A DNA stretch of 21,440 nt from Lenisia limosa (taxonomy: Eukaryota; Breviatea), in the NCBI GenBank assembly GCA_001655205.1, contig LPNZ01005915.1:1-21440 (forward strand), in the 5' to 3' direction. This document shows, piece by piece, positions 15,966 to 21,440 of this stretch (the stretch's first letter is position 1; each line of letters begins with the position of its first letter). The translations under genes and the position numbers were made by a program. A model generated the notes under the pieces. That model did not search any database. It was not told the origin of the DNA and saw only the letters and a list, made by a program, of their open reading frames with translations.

Positions 15966-18900
15966 ATGTCAAGCTTTACCGAGAAGTTCTCATGGGAAAC
16001 GCGCTCAACGGAATTAACTGATGTTTGTGCGGTTTATTCATCCTTGACTATCAATAAAGATGAATGTGAACTATATTACATATTTTATATAAATCCTTGT
16101 CAGTAGCGTTTTGATTTCTTAGGAAGAGGCACTGAAAGTCGCGAAGGGGCTTATTGACTCTTCAAACGTAGGCTTAAATCAAGGTGTCTCTTTTATCGCG
16201 GGTAGTTGTGCTCTATCAAGACTTGATTTTGAGTAAATATATAATGTATTAAAAATAAAACAAGATATGATGGTTGGACGTCATATCAACATCCGCATAG
16301 CTCACCCTTCACCAGGTGACCTGTCTGAACACTTCATCGCACCTTTCCATCCCTGCCGGGTCCCTTGTCTCGGTTGGTGGTTGTTCAAAGGCTTTTTGAA
16401 ATTGTTCCATCTTATGTGATCGATCACTATTCTTCTAAGACTGCAGATCAGATGCATGGTTCAAGACCAAAGGGAGCCGGAGATCTTTCCATCAAAAATC
16501 AAGAAACTTGATGATAAAGTGAGTCCCCGTATTGATTGAAAAACTGACCCATAAATGATGTGTAGAGCTGCCCTTTTGTCCCAGTGACTGAATTTGTCGA
16601 TACTTCTTCGATGAATATTGATATTTTACCAGGATTATCTGGATCCAAGTGAATCACTAGCAAAATGTTAAAACTGTAGTCCATCCAACAAGGCTATTTT
16701 TTGGACTCGTACGAGGAATATGAGGCAGTAGGAAACTCATTCCGGTCACGTAACATCATCTACGCAGTGCCCGTGCCAGGAATGACCCCTTGGGCTGTGG
16801 TTTGCGGATCTCTTGATATCCATGATCAAAGTTGGAATGTTACTTAATTGAATACAGTTATTTACCTGCCTTGGTGACACCACAGGATTCACTGGTTGGG
16901 TCCGCGGCCGCATCTTTGCCGGAAACTGTTGCAAAGAGCATCAAAAGAACAAGGGATGGTGGGGGGGGGGGGGAATACTNNNNNNNNNNNNNNNNNNNNN
17001 NNNNNNNNNNNNNNNNNNNNNNNNNNNNNNNNNNNNNNNNNNGTGACACATTTTAGATGACCTTCCTCCCTCGAAAAAAGCTAACACTGAGAATCAGATA
17101 GAAGGTAGACACGAAGGGGAATAGTAAAGTCAAACCTCAAAGAGTGTATCAGAAGTGACCTCATTTTGAATCATAAATTCAAGGCAATTTTCATCTCTTT
17201 ATTTCTTTATCATCCTCTTGACTCCTTCAGAGAAATCCACTGTTTCAAATATAACCTCAACTTGTGACGAAGGTTTGAATCTATATTTTGACTAAATGTT
17301 GCGATTTATACTATTTCACGCAATCATTTGCCGGTCTATTCCGCGCACATAGCTTTCTACGTGCCTCCCCAGTATACTTACAAGGATTATATCATGACTA
17401 AAGATAGCATTTTATCTAGTGTAATATACTTTATGCCGTTGTGTAATATCAATTTCAAGCACACAGTCATCTTACTTATCAGATATGATTGACATATACG
17501 CGGGATCATCGCTCAACATTCCGCTTCCCTGGGAGTGCTCGAATCCGACTATCCTGAAGCTCTACACCGCAATGCCGAAGTTAGGTACTGTCATAGATGC
17601 TGTCGGCGTGATAATGGCCGAACCTATCAACCAGCAGTGGGGGAGGGGGTGTCACTAATTGCCTTTCGAGGCTTTTTGGCTGATTGTGATTTTGATTTAA
17701 TTGTTTGTTAACATTCAAATATTTTTGTGCTGAACTCTGATTTTGGTGGAAAAAAAAAAACATTTTTCTTATTTGACCGCTCAAGGCCAAACTCTATCGA
17801 AGAGCCCTCAGCCGAATTCCTTGCGCAAAACCCATGCTATTCCGAGGTATGTTCGAATGTGTATACAAACATGTACATTAAAGTGATTACATGTACTATG
17901 TGGATATATTATACTATAATACTGATATTTACATGTATATTTTGTTTTTCTCAATATTGGCTCGTTTTCACCTTCTTAGGTTCCACGAATCCACGTTATC
18001 GATTTCAAGTGAGCCTTTCTCTGAAGCTATCATATGAACACATGTAGTGTAAAGATTTGATTGAGTCTTTTTTTGCATTTATTTGTCTGTTAATTCCTCT
18101 ATTTTTACTTCTCAGAGAGCTGTCTGACCCTTCCCCTTTAACATGCCCTCTTATCCACTCTACTGCAGAAGGTTTGATGGTAACTAAGAGGAGTTGGCGA
18201 TACAAACATTTCCAATGGGGCATGAGCAATATTGATTATAATGTGGCTTTTGCGACCAAAATGAAGCACTACTCCAACAACGATTTAGCCCCCACTCTTG
18301 AGTCAACTTCATCCGCTGAGGTGATTCAGTACTTCGCAGATCTTCTTGGTGGCGACTCTTTAGCAGCCGAATATCTCCTTTATTGCATCCTTTCCCAAGT
18401 GTTCGTGGTGCAGTTGGATCAAACATTCTTTCAACCATTTACCATCATCTTCTGACGACACAGACGGCTTTCAGGCCAGCAGACCGTGGGACGATTAGTA
18501 CTCAACCTGAATGGTCTCAACCCGCAGTCGTCTCTCAAGTGGGGAGAGGGGGGATATAAACTGTACAAAAAATCCAAATAAATGAAGTATGTTCTCAAAT
18601 CAGGTAGATCACTGAGTTTCTATTTGTTTTACTTGTTAGGCTGTTGCAAGGGCTGCGTAGAGTCCTACCAATTGTTGCTGAGGTTCCCCTGACAATTTCT
18701 TTCCTCAACCACGTGGGAAGCTTTGAATTCTAAATCATTCTTCTTTAAGGGTGATATTGTTTGGTAATGCTGTCCTAATTGTTACTGTAGGGTCGGGTCT
18801 TCCCCGAGAGAAATGTTGACCGGATGGTGATGGACGCTGGTGTACTGCAGGTATGGGGGGGAGGTCCTAGATAGCCGTTTAATTACCCTCATGTCACTCA

Positions 18901-20368
18901 CTGCCAGCTTGCGGCCAACTCACTCGTTGCCATCAATGAGTCAATTTTGTCCGATGGCAAGCTTCTCGAGCCCGGAGTACAGAACTTGAAGGACGTGGAG
19001 GAGGCCCTCATCTCACAAAAAGTCGGGGTTTGGCTTCTTATTCAAAGAATATGAGATATGATGATGTCATTCGTTTATCATGCATCTAATATATTATTTG
19101 TATATCATGTATATGATCTACTATTATGTAATAGTGTGATATGATGATATTATTACTTTGCTCAGAATCCCTTTAACTGTATTATCACCAAGAAATTTTA
19201 TACTCTAGCTATTTCCTCACCTTTGCTTCCTTTTCCCTGTCTTATTTCTTTTGATAATATGATAGATTGGACAAGATAGATAGAAACGATAGAAATAATG
19301 AATTCAGGTCCAGTACAAGATCCCGTATTCTTCAGTGTCTACACAGTCCCACTGCAAGTACCTCACTCTTTCTGAAGGCAAAAGTCTCACAATGGTGTGT
19401 AACAGATATCAAAAGTGGTGCTCTTTCGTGCTTCTTTTTTCAACGTTTCTATGCTTCTCTTTTCAACTTTTCTGTGCTTCTCTTTTCAACGTTTCTGTGC
19501 TGTTTCTGATTAGGTTCCCTCCACCGTGTGTTGACTGCTCAGAACGACATTTCTATCAAAGTCTGTGCATCATCTCAGAAGCAGGCTGTAAGCTGAATGG
19601 ACTTGTTTCAAATGTTGTTTCAAATGGGAAATAAAGGCATTTCGAACTATCACTCCAATTTTTTATATTTGAATCAACAGCGTGGTAATATTACCCTACC
19701 CTCCAAATAATCTGAAAGAATCACAACCAGTTGTTATTTCTTCATCGCCTCATATCATCCGCAGACACACGATATTGCCAGCATCAGGGCGTACCTTGCC
19801 AAGGCCATGGCTCATGAATGTGAAATCACCGATTCCATCAGCAAAGTCTGTGAACTCACTTTTCGTTTGTTGTTCATTTTACCTACATGTGATATATATT
19901 TGCTCTATTTTCCTCTCAGACCCCAGGTATTCGAAGGATTCGTGTCGACAACTCTCAAGACCCTCCCCCCCAGCTACGATATCAACAGACCGCTGGTCAT
20001 CGCAAAGTACGTCTTTTATCTACAAATAGCACGCGATCTCTTTTTCATTGATTTTTGAAAGAACAGCTTAGGCAACCAAATTGAGACATCCAATGCGTCC
20101 AAAAGTTAATTTCTGAATTTTAAGGATTCAGTTCTGGATTCACCCCTGGCTCCCTTTTTTTGAGGTTGTTCACTGCTTCAGGTTGAGAGCCCAATCTCAG
20201 TTCCACAGTGTGGTGCAGGTTGGGGGCTAAGTATACCCAACACTCATTGAGTAATATCGTGGCACTATACCCGCAGTGATCTTTTGGTTGAGATAATTGT
20301 TGATTGTTCAGGAGGACGATTTTGTGTACTCAGTTGACCTGGAAAAGGCTCAAACAATGAGAGCATAG
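15966..20368 (+). CDS. MCMBP: MCM-binding protein (MCMBP/ETG1 family), 20 exons
   Basis: This is a homologue of the protein that binds MCM3-7, keeps nascent MCM subunits stable and helps unload MCM complexes from chromatin after replication. The match runs over the whole length. PAGSLVS joined to IRCMVQDQREPEIF equals the conserved N-terminal RCMIQD region. SRNIIYAVPVPGMTPW equals the CVPVPG region. SLNIPLPWECSNP and VPRIHVIDFKEL follow. GGDSLAAEYLLYCILSQ is the C-terminal AAEYLL signature. LVLNLNG, LNHGRVFPERNVDRM, RAYLAKAMAHECEITDSISK and the final EDDFVYSVDLEKAQTMRA complete it. A likely basic nuclear signal (KSIKRTRD) lies beside the gap. The predicted length is about 550 residues, close to plant and animal homologues. 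The exact first exon (MSSFTEKFSWETRSTELTD) and the exon end in the gap are the weak points. It diverges from gene X. Confidence 0.9.
16980..17042. other. Assembly gap in MCMBP
   Basis: There are 63 N just after a G run at 16961-16972. The gap hides the 3' end of the exon with the KSIKRTRD patch, or the intron after it. Sequence from 17043 to 17482 shows no supported exon and is probably intron. Confidence 0.95.
17043..17482 (+). other. Long intron sequence of MCMBP
   Basis: This 440-bp stretch between the gap and the exon at 17483 is AT-rich and ends in an acceptor TTACTTATCAG. I find no exon matching the family here, although a small one in the poorly conserved linker could escape notice. 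Confidence 0.5.
19428..19496 (+). repeat. Three tandem 23-bp repeats inside an MCMBP intron
   Basis: Units start at 19428, 19451 and 19474 and read roughly GTGCTTCTCTTTTCAACGTT followed by TCT, with one to three differences each. They are pyrimidine-rich and end about 46 bases before the 3' splice site at 19543. The intron runs from 19395 to 19542. Confidence 0.85.
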
Positions 20369-21066
20369 ACTAGTCCTTCTTATGGTCAAATGGTCATTGC
20401 AAGGGAGGTGTTGTTAAGGTTTAGGTAATGTACATTGGTGAAGATGGAAGTCCCCCTTTTCCTTTTTATTTCAATTCCACTCATCTCCTTATTCATGAGG
20501 AAACTGAGCATTGCAAAAGAGAATGGGTAATTATATTACCTCGTTACCACACAAGAAACGCTAAATCGCCATACAACCTCAAAGAAAATGTGACTGTGAA
20601 GGTATTGCATTTCCTCCCAACCTCCCAATTTCTCAATTTCCTACAAGACAAGGTGTGAACGAGGCGTAATGCGTTGTAATATTTAATATCTTAAGTATAT
20701 GATTATGATACATTATTTTATTACTGATATGATGTTATATTCCTCCTCATGTGAACGAACTCAACTAACCTTTGTTTTTGTGTTATTGCGGAAAGCGGAA
20801 AGGGCATTGTGCCTTTCCACAACATTTCCTCTCTGGTGCGGGCGCCGGTGCGGGATTTTTTTAATTAAACTAATTCAAATCAAATCCAGTAGTCATCAGC
20901 AGGTCATCAGTTACATCAGACCATCAGACAAGACGACAGCCACAGCCACACCCCCCGCGTTATCCCTGAGAGGAGCTGAAGGCTAAGGAAGAAGGACTCA
21001 ACTTGATTTTGTTCAGTCGGAGAACCAAGAAGAGCCTTCCAAGAGCCTTCTGCATTACAGCTGAAT
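20369..21066. other. Intergenic region between MCMBP and the SFT2-like gene
   Basis: This stretch of nearly 700 bp has no gene I can support. A 76-codon plus-strand ORF at 20428-20658 has no splice sites or recognisable motif, and its codon use is unremarkable. An AT-rich TATGATAT tract lies near 20690-20735. At about 20801-20820 GGAAAGGGCA and TGCCTTTCC form a stem with one bulge, and GGTGCGGG occurs twice around 20838-20857. Confidence 0.55.
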
Positions 21067-21334
21067 ATGCAAGCCATTAAAAATGCTGCCTATAAGGTGG
21101 GCCCTAGGGGGTAAATATATCATTTGATGATTAAAAACGGAAGTAAGCTGTCATGTTCTTCCGTGTTTCAAGAACAGCACCATTGTCTCTTTGTAACAGC
21201 CACAGGTGGTGGGAAAGGAAGAGAAGCCGAAGTCGAAGTGGGAGGAGTTCAAGGCCTCGTTTGAGATGACGTATCGCCAGCGTATGACGGGCTTCATCAT
21301 CTGCTTCGCCTTGGGCATTCTGGCGACTTTTGTG
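21067..21334 (+). CDS. SFT2-like vesicle transport membrane protein, N-terminal part
   Basis: The gene starts at ATG 21067 with a 10-codon exon (MQAIKNAAYK) ending at 21096 before GTGGGC. A 43-codon exon at 21206-21334 follows an acceptor GCCACAG and ends before GTGAGG. The second exon has a charged segment (GKEEKPKSKWEEFKASFEM) and then TYRQRMTGFIICFALGILAT, which matches the start of the first membrane segment of SFT2/Got1-type proteins (QRL-GF--CF-LG pattern). Those proteins have four membrane segments and act in endosome-to-Golgi vesicle fusion. The rest lies beyond the window; 21335 onward appears to be intron. Phase 0 at both ends is consistent. Confidence 0.72.
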
Positions 21335-21440
21335 GTGAGGGGTTGTAAGTCGATGTAGAATATTGGCGCACAAGTAATAATTTCAAAGCGAATCATAGGA
21401 AACATAAGAGACCAAGAAAGGTTCGACTCCTTCTGAGGTT

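Larger units (their letters stand above)
15966..20368 (+). other. Exon map of MCMBP
   Basis: Exons: 15966-16022, 16123-16167, 16316-16372, 16447-16518, 16680-16796, 16886 to about 16960, 17483-17648, 17786-17846, 17980-18008, 18116-18398, 18483-18538, 18640-18712, 18791-18850, 18908-19021, 19308-19394, 19543-19587, 19765-19845, 19927-20006, 20182-20218, 20312-20368. Phases agree at every junction except the one hidden by the 16980-17042 gap. Donors 19022 (GTCGGG) and 19846 (GTCTGT) deviate from consensus but give the only frame matching the family. The TAG stop is at 20366-20368. Confidence 0.8.

Noticed and set aside
15801-16106. Longer N-terminus for MCMBP starting at 15801
   Set aside because: The added residues are Gly/Lys/Pro-rich and unlike the family. 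ATG 15966 gives a phase-0 exon of 57 nt that joins cleanly to the next.
16561-16679. Extra MCMBP exon within this stretch
   Set aside because: Several AG and GT pairs exist, but all bring stops or break phase. The direct join 16518 to 16680 keeps the frame and matches the family.
20428-20658. 76-codon plus-strand ORF after MCMBP
   Set aside because: It has no splice sites, no recognisable motif and no support from context. Chance ORFs of this length are common in the window.
20838-20857. Repeated GGTGCGGG flanking a GGCGCC palindrome
   Set aside because: It is too short and isolated to call a regulatory element.

Overview
The window is nuclear DNA from an intron-dense eukaryote, most likely a unicellular one. 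Coding regions are broken into exons of about 30 to 280 nt by short GT-AG introns, typically 60 to 250 nt. The stops found (TAG, TAA) are standard, and the recognisable genes are eukaryotic housekeeping genes: CDK7, MCMBP and SFT2. I cannot name the lineage. The six N gaps and several G, C or T homopolymers beside them show a draft assembly.

Layout. 148-1171 (+) is the 3' part of a CDK7-type kinase. 1539-5772 (-) is a complete 19-exon amino acid transporter of the AAAP/SLC38 type. About 6334-9863 (-) is an unrecognised multi-exon gene (gene B), possibly more than one, interrupted by gaps. 10200-14065 (+) is a second complete AAAP transporter with the same exon plan as the first. 14483 to about 15779 (-) is another unrecognised multi-exon gene (gene X). 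15966-20368 (+) is a 20-exon MCM-binding protein gene (MCMBP/ETG1). From 21067 (+) an SFT2-like vesicle-traffic membrane protein begins and runs off the window. The two transporters point away from each other with gene B between them. CDK7 and transporter copy A converge, as do transporter copy B and gene X. Gene X and MCMBP diverge, as do gene B and transporter copy B.

The transporter pair is the most informative part. Fourteen consecutive exons, from the first membrane segment to the stop, have the same length and phase in both copies. Similarity is patchy, however. One stretch covering the end of exon 10, intron 10, exon 11, intron 11 and exon 12 is nearly identical, introns included. Exon 15 has 76 identical bases in a row, while the neighbouring exon 16 is only about 56% identical. 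This looks like an old inverted duplication later patched by gene conversion. I see no defence system, mobile-element gene, CRISPR array, tRNA or rRNA, and nothing I would call a new multi-gene system.
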